Below are positions 41,449-49,852 of a DNA stretch of 64,000 nt, in pieces. The notes below the pieces were generated by a model that did no database searches, was not told the origin of the DNA, and worked only from the letters and a program-made list of their open reading frames with translations. Numbering within the stretch: the stretch's first letter is position 1; the number at the start of each line of letters is the position of its first letter. This stretch comes from Synergistaceae bacterium UBA6083 (lineage in GTDB: Bacteria > Synergistota > Synergistia > Synergistales > 79-D21), in contig DIXJ01000010.1 of the NCBI GenBank assembly GCA_002436015.1, positions 48,299-112,298 of the forward strand. Reading direction: 5' to 3'. Position numbers and translations under genes: made by a program.

Positions 41449-41684
41449 AGGCCGCGAAGGCCCGCTTCCTGGAGGAAGCATGCAGGCTGACGCCTTCGGC
41501 CTGGATCAGGGAACATCCCGACGTGGCCGTGGGAGGTGCCCTGGCAGCCGGGTTTTTCCTCGGTTGCTCGCCTGAGGCCCAGGAGGCGACGATCAGGAAT
41601 GCTTCGACCGGGATCAAGCTGGTGCGGGAACTCCTTGAGCGAATGGGGAGTCTTCCCGGCGGTACGGACGAGCCGCAAGCCTGA
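41415..41684 (+). CDS. Hypothetical protein, third gene of the yqjDE-like unit
   Basis: An 89-residue protein. I see a charged N-terminus and one short hydrophobic helix (VAVGGALAAGFFLGCS). It occupies the yqjK position but shows no clear similarity to YqjK. The GTG start has GGGAGGA about five bases upstream and lies inside the previous gene, so translation is probably coupled. A terminator follows 7 bases after the stop. Confidence 0.65.
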   Translation: MERPENRPENLEAAKARFLEEACRLTPSAWIREHPDVAVGGALAAGFFLGCSPEAQEATIRNASTGIKLVRELLERMGSLPGGTDEPQA

Positions 41685-41690
41685 ATGTGA

Positions 41691-41722
41691 AGCCGGCCCC
41701 GGAAACCCGGGGCCGGCTTTTT
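41691..41722 (+). terminator. Rho-independent terminator after the yqjDEK-like unit
   Basis: AGCCGGCCCCGG pairs with CCGGGGCCGGCT over 12 bp, followed by five Ts. It abuts the stop of convergent gpsA. Confidence 0.88.
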
Positions 41723-41723
41723 C

Positions 41724-42752
41724 TCAGGGTTTTTCCTGTGTTTCCCAGTCAAGCCCCGGCGGGAGCTCCGGCTTTGGATCCCTGGAGTAGAGGGCTTCAA
41801 GGACCCGAATAGGAGGGGTTCCCTCGTACAGGACGCGGTGGATTGCCTCGGCGAGGGGCAATTCGACGTCCAACTGCCGAGCAAGGGCTACGACGGCCTT
41901 GACGGTAGTGGCCCCTTCGGCGACCTGGCCGAGCCGTCCCAGTGCCGCATCGAGGGAGAGTCCTTCCCCCAGGGCAAGTCCCAGGCGGAAGTTCCGTGAG
42001 TGATGGCTGTAGCAGGTGACCATGAGGTCGCCGACCCCGGCCAGGCCCGCCAGGGTGAGCGGACGGGCTCCGAGACGGGCCCCCAGTCTCATCGTTTCCG
42101 CCAGCCCGCGGCTGACAAGGGCGGCCACGGCGTTGTCTCCCAGCCCCATGGCCCTCGCCACGCCCGCGGCGACAGCCATGACGTTCTTTACGGCGCCGCC
42201 CACTTCCACCCCCACGACGTCCGTGCCGGTGTAGACGCGGAAGGTGCCTCCGTTCAGGAGGGCCTGCCAGAGAGTGGCCTCCCGGCTTTCGGACGAGGCC
42301 ACGACAACGGCCGTGGGCTGGCCGACGATAACCTCCTCGGCATGGCTTGGGCCTGAGAGGACCGAGTACCGGGCCTGGGGGAGGATTTCGGCGACGATCT
42401 CGTGGATCAGCTTGCGGGAGGAGATCTCGATTCCCTTGGCGGCATTGCAGACCGACAGGTCGGTGGGTGAAACCGGAGCAAGCCGGGTGAGGACTTCCCG
42501 GATTGCCTGGGTGGGAATGGCGAGGATCCAGCGTCCGGAGTGGGAGGCGGCCTCTTCAAGGTCGCCCGTTGCGTTCAGAAGGGAGCTCAAAGGGGCCTCG
42601 GCAAGGTAGCGGGGGTTGTGCCCGGTGGCGGAGATGGCTCGGGCCTGGTCTTCGTGGCGGCACCAGAGGACCACATCGTGTCCGCGCCGCGCTGCAAGGT
42701 CCGCAAGGGCCGTGCCCCAGCTCCCTGCTCCGAAAACGGTTATGGCTTCCAT
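41724..42752 (-). CDS. gpsA: NAD(P)-dependent glycerol-3-phosphate dehydrogenase
   Basis: A 342-residue enzyme that makes sn-glycerol-3-phosphate from dihydroxyacetone phosphate for phospholipid synthesis. VFGAGSWGTALADLAARRG is the dinucleotide motif. LSGPSHAEEV and VGVEVGGAVKNVMAVAAGVARAMGLGDNAVAALVSRGLAE hold the substrate site and catalytic Lys. It stands alone, convergent with the yqjDEK-like unit and divergent from carAB. Confidence 0.95.
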   Translation of the reverse strand: MEAITVFGAGSWGTALADLAARRGHDVVLWCRHEDQARAISATGHNPRYLAEAPLSSLLNATGDLEEAASHSGRWILAIPTQAIREVLTRLAPVSPTDLSVCNAAKGIEISSRKLIHEIVAEILPQARYSVLSGPSHAEEVIVGQPTAVVVASSESREATLWQALLNGGTFRVYTGTDVVGVEVGGAVKNVMAVAAGVARAMGLGDNAVAALVSRGLAETMRLGARLGARPLTLAGLAGVGDLMVTCYSHHSRNFRLGLALGEGLSLDAALGRLGQVAEGATTVKAVVALARQLDVELPLAEAIHRVLYEGTPPIRVLEALYSRDPKPELPPGLDWETQEKP

Positions 42753-42878
42753 GAGAATCCCTCCAGGGTCCTTGTTTTGCTTTCTTATGCCGAATTCACT
42801 TTAGCATGAAACCGCGGGTGCGCGGATTGGAGCGAAAATTTCCTTGAAGAGGGCTGAACAAAAGGGCAGAGTATCCTG

Positions 42879-42884
42879 TATAAT
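42879..42884 (+). promoter_or_regulatory. Probable -10 box of carAB
   Basis: TATAAT with a weak TGAACA 18 bases upstream. The leader to carA (about 55 bases) contains a 5-bp hairpin, GGGGC-ATG-GCCCC, just before an AAGGAGG ribosome site. I see no PyrR or arginine-operator motif. Confidence 0.5.
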
Positions 42885-42943
42885 CAACCGGATTTTTGGA
42901 TGGCGTATAAGTGGGGCATGGCCCCCTAAGAAGGAGGATCCCG

Positions 42944-43984
42944 ATGGAACGCGTGACTCTTACCCTGGGCGATGGAACGGCATGGCCGGGCTTTTCGGCG
43001 AATGGCCTCACGAGGGCCGAAGGCGAGGTCGTCTTCACGACGGCGAGCTGCGGCTACCCCCAATCGATCACGGACCCGTCCTACAATGGGCAGGTCCTGG
43101 TCTTTGCCTTCCCGCTGGTAGGCAACTACGGCGTGGACGAGGAACGGCTGGAAAGCTCCAGGCCGTGGGTGAGAGGCATCATCGCCAATTCCCTGACGGG
43201 CGAATCCCGGCTGGGTCCGCCGGTGGAGGAATGGCTGTCGAGATGGGGCGTTCCCGCCGTCACGGGGGTGGACACCCGGGCCCTCATCAGGCACCTGCGG
43301 GAGAAGGGAACCGCCATGGGGCGCCTTTCGGAAAAGCCGGAATCCCCGAAGGAGACGGACCTTCCCCATGACCTGGCAATCGAGGCCTCCGCACCCGAAC
43401 TGGTCATCCACAACGAGGGGGCGGACGGTCCCCGCATTGCCCTCCTGGATTACGGCGTAAAGGCCAACATCATCAGGGAATTCCTCCGCAGGGGATGCAC
43501 GGTTTTCCAGTGCCCGGCCGGCATGGACGACGCGGAGGTCCTGTCGCTTCGGCCCGACGGGGTGGTCCTGAGCAACGGCCCGGGAGACCCGTCCTGGCTG
43601 GTTCCCCAGGTGAAGACCGTCGCGAACCTCATGGGACGGCTGCCGCTATGGGGCATTTGCCTGGGGCTGCAGGTCATGGCCCTTGCGGCTGGGGCAAAGA
43701 CGTACAAGCTTCCTTACGGGCACCGGGGCGTGAACCACGCTGTGGCCGAGGTGGAAGGGACAAGGGGCTGGATCACCAGCCAGAACCACGGTTACGCGGC
43801 CGACGGCGAAAGTCTCCGGGGCACCGGTTTTTCCGTTTCCCTGGTGCATTTGGGGGATGGGAGCGTGGAGGGCATCCGGAGTGAAAAGCACAGGGCCTGG
43901 TCGGTGCAGTTCCACCCTGAGGCTTTCGCGGGACCCCGCGACACGGGTTTCCTTTTCGACGAATTCCTGAAGGAGCTGAAATAG
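42944..43984 (+). CDS. carA: Carbamoyl-phosphate synthase small (glutaminase) subunit
   Basis: A 346-residue class I glutamine amidotransferase. The N-terminal CPSase domain (VVFTTASCGYPQSITDPSYNGQVLVF) precedes the GATase: IALLDYGVKANIIREFLRRG, nucleophile Cys in LWGICLGLQVMALAAGAK, and the His-Glu pair in VQFHPEAFAGPRDT. It feeds ammonia to CarB for arginine and pyrimidine synthesis. ATG at 42944 follows AAGGAGG; an earlier in-frame GTG-type start would read through the leader. Confidence 0.96.
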   Translation: MERVTLTLGDGTAWPGFSANGLTRAEGEVVFTTASCGYPQSITDPSYNGQVLVFAFPLVGNYGVDEERLESSRPWVRGIIANSLTGESRLGPPVEEWLSRWGVPAVTGVDTRALIRHLREKGTAMGRLSEKPESPKETDLPHDLAIEASAPELVIHNEGADGPRIALLDYGVKANIIREFLRRGCTVFQCPAGMDDAEVLSLRPDGVVLSNGPGDPSWLVPQVKTVANLMGRLPLWGICLGLQVMALAAGAKTYKLPYGHRGVNHAVAEVEGTRGWITSQNHGYAADGESLRGTGFSVSLVHLGDGSVEGIRSEKHRAWSVQFHPEAFAGPRDTGFLFDEFLKELK

Positions 43985-46900
43985 ATGAAATCTCCCACGA
44001 CTAAAACGATCCAGAGCGTGCTGGTCCTGGGTTCGGGCCCGATACGCATCGGGCAGGCCGCGGAGTTCGACTATTCGGGCAGCCAGGCCTGCCGGGCGCT
44101 CCGGGAGGAGGGCGTGAAAGTCATCCTCCTGAACAGCAACCCTGCGACGATCCAGACCGATCCCGGCCTGGCCGAGGTGACCTATCTCCGTCCCCTCACT
44201 CCCGAGGTGATCGAAGACATCCTGAAGGCTCACCGCCCCGACGGGGTCATCGCCACCCTGGGAGGGCAAACGGCGCTGAACCTGCTGGTGGAGCTCCATC
44301 GCCAGGGGACGTGGGAGCGCTACGGGACGCTTCCCCTGGGGACCGCACCCGAGACCGTGGACGAGGCCGAAGGACGCGAACCGTTCCGCGACCTCATGAA
44401 ATCCATCGGCGAGCCGGTCGTGGAAAGCCGGATCGTCACCGAAACCGAAGCTGCCCTGGAGTTTGCCCGGGGAGTGCCTTTTCCCCTGGTCATCCGGCCC
44501 GATTTCACCCTGGGCGGAACGGGAGGGGGAGTGGCGTACGACGAGGGGTCCCTCGTGGAGAGGGTCCTGGAAGGCGTGGCGGCTTCCCCGACAAGCCGTG
44601 TCCTGGTGGAGCGCTTCCTCTCGGGTTGGTACGAGGTGGAAATGGAAGTCGTCCGGGACGGTTTCGGCAATGCCCTCTGCGTCTGCGGCATGGAAAACGT
44701 CGACCCGATGGGAATCCACACGGGCGACAGCGTCGTGGTGGCACCCGTCCTGACCCTGAGCGACAGCCAGTGGCAAAGGCTGCGCAAGGCCGGCCTCAAG
44801 ATCGTGAACGCCCTGGACATCCGGGGGGCGTGCAACGTCCAGTTCGCGGTTTCACCGGACATGGAGGAATACGCGGTCATCGAGGTTAACCCGCGGGCAA
44901 GCCGGTCCAGCGCCCTGGCCAGCAAGGCCACGGGGTACCCGATCGCCAGGATGGCGGCCAAGATCGCCCTGGGCAAATCCCTGGCGGAGATGCCGAATCC
45001 CGTTACGGGTGTGGGCAGCGCCCTTTCGGAGCCCGCCATCGACTACGTGGCGGTGAAGTTCCCGCGGTGGCCCTTCGACAAGTTCCCCGACGCGGATCCT
45101 TCTCTGGGAACGAGGATGAAGTCCACCGGCGAGGTCCTGGCCCTGGGCCCGAATTTCCCCCAGGCCCTCCTCAAGGCCATGAGGTCGGTCGAGTGGGGCG
45201 GCGGCCTCCGGCCGTCGTCCGTGTCCGAAATGCCGGACCGGGCCCTATGGGCGGAAGTGCGGAAAGCCACCCACAGGCGCCTCTGGTTTATCCTCGAGCT
45301 GATCCGGAGGGGGGAGGAAGTGGAGGCCCTCGCTGAAGCGAGCGGGATCGCCCCGTTCTTCCTTCGCCAGATGAAGACGATCGTCGAAGCCGAACGAGCC
45401 CTCGCAAAGGGCGGGCTCGGAGACGCGGAAGCCCTGGAAAGGGCCAAGTGGCTGGGCCTTGCTGACCGCGACATCGCGGTCCTGCTCGGGATGCAGGAGG
45501 AAGAGGTCCGCAAGGTTCGGCTGTCCCTGGGCATCGAGCAGGGATTCCGGGAAGTGGATGGCTGCGCGGGCGAGACACCGGCCGGTTCCCGGTACCTTTA
45601 TGGATCCTACGGAGTCGCAAGCGACGGATCGCCGGATAACTCCACCCCAGCGGTCGTGGTGCTGGGGTCGGGACCGATCCGCATCGGGCAGGGGGTAGAG
45701 TTCGACTATTGCTGCGTGAAGGCGGTGGAAGCCCTCAAGGCAATGGGAATCCGGGCCGTCATGGCGAACAACAATCCGGAAACGGTCAGCACCGACCACG
45801 ACCTTTCCGATGCCCTCTACCTGGAGCCCCTGACGGTGGAGGATGTCCTGCCCATCGTTCGCAGGGAGAAGGCCAGGGGCGTGTTCGCCTCCTACGGGGG
45901 ACAGACCGCCCTGCGGCTGGGGATGGAACTCGCGGATGTCGGCGTTCCTCTCCTGGGGACGGGACTTGGGGCCATCGAGGCGGCGGAGGACCGGGGGCAG
46001 TTTTCGGCGATCCTGAAAGACCTCGGGATTTCCCAGCCGGAAGGAGGAGCCGTCCGGTCGGCGGAGGAGGCCCTGGAACTGGCCGCTCGCCTGGGTTACC
46101 CCCTCATGGTCCGGCCGAGCTTCGTCATCGGGGGCCTGGCCATGGCTCTCGTTGAATCCGAACCGGACTTGCGGGCTGTCCTCGCCCTGGCCTTCGAGGC
46201 CATGCCGGGGCAATCCGTCCTGGTGGACCGTTTCGTGTCGGGAACCGAGTACGAGCTGGACGCGGTGTGCGACGGGGGAGACATCCTGGTCCCCGGCATC
46301 TTCGAGCACCTCGACCCGGCCGGGATCCATTCCGGGGATTCGATGGCCGTGTTCCCGGATCTCTCGCTGAGCCCGGCCCGGCGGGAGGAAATGATGCGCA
46401 TCGTCGGTTCCATCGCCGAGGCCCTCGACGTGAAGGGGCTCCTGAACGTCCAGTTCGTCGAGAACGGCGGGCGGCTTTACGTGATCGAGGCGAACCCGCG
46501 CGCCAGCCGGACGGTTCCCATCGCAGGCAAGCTTACAGGCCTCCCGCTGGTGGACCTTTCGGTGAGGGTGGCTCTCGGCCAGCGCCTGAGGAACCTCGGG
46601 GTGCCACTTGGCCTTTTGCCCCCGCGGGGCCCCCTGGGGGTCAAGGTCCCGGTTTTCTCCACCGAGAAGCTTCCCGGTGTGGACAGCCGCCCGGGTCCCC
46701 AGATGCAGTCCACGGGCGAGTCCCTGGGCGTGGGGGAATGTGTTTCCACGGCCCTTTGGGAAGGCCTCAGGGGAGCGGGCTGGGTCCTTCCCGACAGGGG
46801 TGGCAGGGTTCTCGTCTCGGTGAACGATGTTTCCAAGCCTGGAGCCTGCAGCGCTGCGGCCACGCTCTTCGGGATGGGCTGGGAGATCGAGGCCACCGCC

Positions 46901-47158
46901 GGGACCGCAGGTTTTTTCCGGCGATGGGGCCTGCCCGTTACGTCCGTCGAAAAAGGGGAATCGCTGGTGAGCGCCCTTCGCGAACGCCGATGGAACCTTG
47001 TCGTTAACGTGGCCGGCTCGCGCCTGGGGGAACTGAAGGACGGCTATGCCATCCGGAGGGCGGCCATCGAAACGGGCATTCCCTGCGTGAGCAGCCTCCC
47101 CGTTGCGTCCGCCCTGGCGCTGGCCCTTGCGGTCCGGCGTGGTAACATGAAGCCCTAG
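43985..47158 (+). CDS. carB: Carbamoyl-phosphate synthase large subunit
   Basis: A 1057-residue enzyme, normal length. It has two homologous ATP-grasp halves, each opening with the same motif: VLGSGPIRIGQAAEFDYSGS near residue 16 and VVLGSGPIRIGQGVEFDY near 560. The first half makes carboxyphosphate and carbamate; the second phosphorylates carbamate. The C-terminal 130 residues form the MGS regulatory domain (FGMGWEIEATAGTAGFF). The start directly abuts the carA stop. Confidence 0.97.
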   Translation: MKSPTTKTIQSVLVLGSGPIRIGQAAEFDYSGSQACRALREEGVKVILLNSNPATIQTDPGLAEVTYLRPLTPEVIEDILKAHRPDGVIATLGGQTALNLLVELHRQGTWERYGTLPLGTAPETVDEAEGREPFRDLMKSIGEPVVESRIVTETEAALEFARGVPFPLVIRPDFTLGGTGGGVAYDEGSLVERVLEGVAASPTSRVLVERFLSGWYEVEMEVVRDGFGNALCVCGMENVDPMGIHTGDSVVVAPVLTLSDSQWQRLRKAGLKIVNALDIRGACNVQFAVSPDMEEYAVIEVNPRASRSSALASKATGYPIARMAAKIALGKSLAEMPNPVTGVGSALSEPAIDYVAVKFPRWPFDKFPDADPSLGTRMKSTGEVLALGPNFPQALLKAMRSVEWGGGLRPSSVSEMPDRALWAEVRKATHRRLWFILELIRRGEEVEALAEASGIAPFFLRQMKTIVEAERALAKGGLGDAEALERAKWLGLADRDIAVLLGMQEEEVRKVRLSLGIEQGFREVDGCAGETPAGSRYLYGSYGVASDGSPDNSTPAVVVLGSGPIRIGQGVEFDYCCVKAVEALKAMGIRAVMANNNPETVSTDHDLSDALYLEPLTVEDVLPIVRREKARGVFASYGGQTALRLGMELADVGVPLLGTGLGAIEAAEDRGQFSAILKDLGISQPEGGAVRSAEEALELAARLGYPLMVRPSFVIGGLAMALVESEPDLRAVLALAFEAMPGQSVLVDRFVSGTEYELDAVCDGGDILVPGIFEHLDPAGIHSGDSMAVFPDLSLSPARREEMMRIVGSIAEALDVKGLLNVQFVENGGRLYVIEANPRASRTVPIAGKLTGLPLVDLSVRVALGQRLRNLGVPLGLLPPRGPLGVKVPVFSTEKLPGVDSRPGPQMQSTGESLGVGECVSTALWEGLRGAGWVLPDRGGRVLVSVNDVSKPGACSAAATLFGMGWEIEATAGTAGFFRRWGLPVTSVEKGESLVSALRERRWNLVVNVAGSRLGELKDGYAIRRAAIETGIPCVSSLPVASALALALAVRRGNMKP

Positions 47159-47180
47159 GAACGGAGTTCCGGTTTCGGGG

Positions 47181-48869
47181 GTGTTGCGAGTGCGCAAGGT
47201 TGGAATGAGGCTGTCGGGCGCGATCGGGCTTTTTGCCCTTGCGCTGTCTTTTGCGTTGCCCACGCACGGAGCCGAAGTGAAAGCGGAGACCCTCAGGGGA
47301 CCCAGGATCGGAGAACTTTACATGGTCGTCGTGCGCGACCCGGACGCGGCAGTCCTGGCCCTGGAGCGCGGGAAGCTGGATGTCCTGGGTGACGTCACCC
47401 GCCCTTCGGACATCAGGAGGATCTCAAAAAACCCCGCTTTCGAACTTTCCATGGCCCAGGGTTTCCACATGGCCCAAGTCGGGTTCAACCTGCGGAAATC
47501 CCCGTGGAACGCTCCGGAGCTTCGCCGGGCTGCGGCCATGGCCATCCCGCGGGATCGCCTGGTCCGCGAGCTCTTTTCCGGCTACTCGGCCCCACTGACC
47601 ACTTACCTGCCTCCAATGTCGCCCTACTGCGACAAGGAGGCCTCGGCTCCGCGGTTCGACCCGGAAGGGGCCCGGGCCCTGCTCAGGAAAGCGGGCTGGA
47701 CCTGGGATCCCTCGGGAGTGCTCGTTCCCCCGAAGGGAAAGTCCCCGTTGCCGCCTGCAACGATTCTTTCCCCCACCGCGGGGGTTGCTCCCACGACGGC
47801 CGAACTGGCCGACCGCATCGCCGGGTCACTTCGGGAAATCGGGATCCCGGTCAAGGCGGAGCCTCTCGATTTTGCCGCCATGATCCAGCGTATCGACGAG
47901 CACAAGTTCGACCTTTACCTCATGGCGTGGCAGCTCTCGCGAGACCCTGACAGCCTTTACGCCTTCTATCACTCTTCCATGGACGTGAAGGGGGGCTACA
48001 ACCAGACGGGGCTCAAGGACGCGAAAGTCGACCGCCTGCTGGAAGATCTCCGGTACGCCCCCGACGAACCGGCCGCGCGTGTCGCGGCAAGGGCAGCCCA
48101 GAAGGCGCTTTCAGACCGCCTGCCTATCATTCCCGTCTACACGCGATTCTCGGTGGCTGCCGTTTCGAAAGGCTGGCAAGGCACGGTCTCCACGAAGTCC
48201 ATGACGGCTGACAACAGTTGGAGCCTCCTGGCGATGTCTCCCGCTTCCGGACCCATGAAGCCCCTTTACTGGGCGCTGGGGGACGAGCCCCGGACCCTGA
48301 ACCCCTTCACGGCCAGCACGGCGACGGATTGGCAGGTCCTGGGGATGGTCTACGACACCCTCCTGACGGTGAACCCGAATAACCTGGAGGACTTGCCCTG
48401 GCTGGCCCGCTCCTGGAAGGTCGAGACGGTGAAGGATCCCGGAGGGCTCCGCACGCGGCTGACCTTTGTCCTCCGGAAGGATGTTTCCTGGCAGGACGGG
48501 AGTCCCTTCACGGCGAAGGATGCGAGGGCAACCCTGCTTTTCCTGCAGAAGAACGCGATCCCCCGCTATTTCGACTCCGTGCGGGACGTCGCTTCCGTCT
48601 CGGTGCCGGATGCCCACACCCTCATAGTGACGATGAAGAACGTGAGTTACTGGCACCTTCATTCCATCGGCGGCACCCCGATCTTCCCCGCCGCCCTTCT
48701 CGGCCGGGTCAAGGACTGGCGCTCCTGGCAGCCTGCGCGAAATCCCGTCCCCGGGAAAGCCGGCCTGACGGAGCTTTACGGGACGGGTCCCTTCGTCTTC
48801 AGGGAAGTGCGTCCCGGCGACTTTGTCCGTTTCTCCCGGAACGAGCGGTTCTGGCTGATCCCGCGGTGA
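47181..48869 (+). CDS. Peptide-type ABC binding protein (SBP family 5), apparently circularly permuted
   Basis: A 562-residue exported protein with a signal peptide (LSGAIGLFALALSFALPTHG). Both halves of a family 5 solute-binding protein are present in reversed order. Residues about 40-345 look like the normal C-terminal half: LDVLGDVTRPSD, VGFNLRKSPWNAPELRRAAAMAIPRD, LLRKAGW, MAWQLSRDPDSLYAFYH. Residues about 358-562 look like the normal N-terminal half: WALGDEPRTLNPF, DLPWLARSWKVE, KDVSWQDGSPFTAKD, GTGPFVF, ending RFSRNERFW. The frame is continuous. It heads an intact ABC operon, so it is probably functional. The start could instead be GTG 47190 or ATG 47205. Confidence 0.8.
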   Translation: MLRVRKVGMRLSGAIGLFALALSFALPTHGAEVKAETLRGPRIGELYMVVVRDPDAAVLALERGKLDVLGDVTRPSDIRRISKNPAFELSMAQGFHMAQVGFNLRKSPWNAPELRRAAAMAIPRDRLVRELFSGYSAPLTTYLPPMSPYCDKEASAPRFDPEGARALLRKAGWTWDPSGVLVPPKGKSPLPPATILSPTAGVAPTTAELADRIAGSLREIGIPVKAEPLDFAAMIQRIDEHKFDLYLMAWQLSRDPDSLYAFYHSSMDVKGGYNQTGLKDAKVDRLLEDLRYAPDEPAARVAARAAQKALSDRLPIIPVYTRFSVAAVSKGWQGTVSTKSMTADNSWSLLAMSPASGPMKPLYWALGDEPRTLNPFTASTATDWQVLGMVYDTLLTVNPNNLEDLPWLARSWKVETVKDPGGLRTRLTFVLRKDVSWQDGSPFTAKDARATLLFLQKNAIPRYFDSVRDVASVSVPDAHTLIVTMKNVSYWHLHSIGGTPIFPAALLGRVKDWRSWQPARNPVPGKAGLTELYGTGPFVFREVRPGDFVRFSRNERFWLIPR

Positions 48870-49852
48870 TTTCCATGAGGGGATACTGGGCCAGGCGCCT
48901 TGGCGGGGCCGTCTGCGTCGTGGCGATCGTCCTGGTGGCGAATTTCTTCCTGTTCAGGCTGATGCCCGGGGACCCGGTGAGCACGGTCCTGGACCCCCGC
49001 TTTTCCCCGCAGGCGAAGGCGGAGCTGGAGGTCCTCTACGGTCTCGACCGGCCCCTGGCGGTCCAGTTTTTGATTTACCTCGAGAGGACCGCCACCTTCG
49101 ATTTCGGCCTTTCATTTGCGACCCAGCGTCCCGTCCTGGACGAGATATTGAGCCGCCTTCCCAACACCCTGGCCCTCCTGGTGCCCGCCTACCTCCTGTC
49201 CGTCCTCCTTGGTACGGTCCTCGGGGTCCTGGCCGCGAGACGGCGAGGCCGGGCTGCGGAAAAGGCCGTTCTCTCGGCCGGGGCGATCTCCTTTTCGTTC
49301 CCGTCCTTTTTTGTCCAGATGGTCCTCCTCCTGCTATTCGCCTACGTTTACCCTGTCTTTCCGCTGCGAGGGAGCCTTTCCATTCCCCCTCCCCAGGGGA
49401 CCTGGCCGCTCCTGGTTGACCGCGTGTGGCACCTGGCCCTGCCGGTCGGTTCGCTGGTCCTGCTCGGCTTCGGCGGCTGGGCCCTCACCGTCCGAAACCT
49501 GGTGGTGAAGGTCATGGGAGAGGATTTCATGGTGCTGGCGCGGGCCAAGGGGATCGGGGAGCGCCGCCTTTTCTGGGGTCATGCCTTCCGGGCCGTCCTG
49601 CCTCCCCTCGTGACCCTTTTTCTCCTATCCCTTCCCGGGGTCGTGTCCGGAGCGGTCCTCACGGAAACCGTCTTTTCCCTCCACGGTGTCGGGCGCTTCC
49701 TGCTCGATTCGGTCCTGGGCCAGGATTACCCGGCCGCGGGAGGCGCGTTCTACCTCCTGACCCTCATCACGGTGGCGAGCAACCTCGTCGCTGATTTCCT
49801 GGTCCAGTTCACCGACCCGAGAATCAGGACCGGCGAGAGGAGTTCGTCATGA
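48866..49852 (+). CDS. Peptide/nickel-type ABC transporter permease (DppB-like)
   Basis: A 328-residue permease with about six helices. LFRLMPGDPVSTVLDPRFS, LYGLDRPLAVQFLIYL and the coupling-loop block DFMVLARAKGIGERRLFWGHAFRAVLPPLVT are diagnostic of DppB/OppB. LTETVFSLHGVGRFLLDSVLGQDYP is the conserved C-terminal motif. The GTG overlaps the binding-protein stop; ATG at 48875 is equally possible. It partners the DppC-like permease encoded next. Confidence 0.9.
   Translation: MISMRGYWARRLGGAVCVVAIVLVANFFLFRLMPGDPVSTVLDPRFSPQAKAELEVLYGLDRPLAVQFLIYLERTATFDFGLSFATQRPVLDEILSRLPNTLALLVPAYLLSVLLGTVLGVLAARRRGRAAEKAVLSAGAISFSFPSFFVQMVLLLLFAYVYPVFPLRGSLSIPPPQGTWPLLVDRVWHLALPVGSLVLLGFGGWALTVRNLVVKVMGEDFMVLARAKGIGERRLFWGHAFRAVLPPLVTLFLLSLPGVVSGAVLTETVFSLHGVGRFLLDSVLGQDYPAAGGAFYLLTLITVASNLVADFLVQFTDPRIRTGERSSS

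Noticed and set aside
45245..47263. A 672-codon minus-strand open frame inside carB
   Set aside because: Antisense shadow of carB; low-complexity composition and no motif.
47181..48869. Permuted binding protein as two fused or frameshifted genes
   Set aside because: One signal peptide, one continuous frame and a total length normal for a single family 5 protein argue against fusion of two proteins. An assembly error cannot be excluded from sequence alone.
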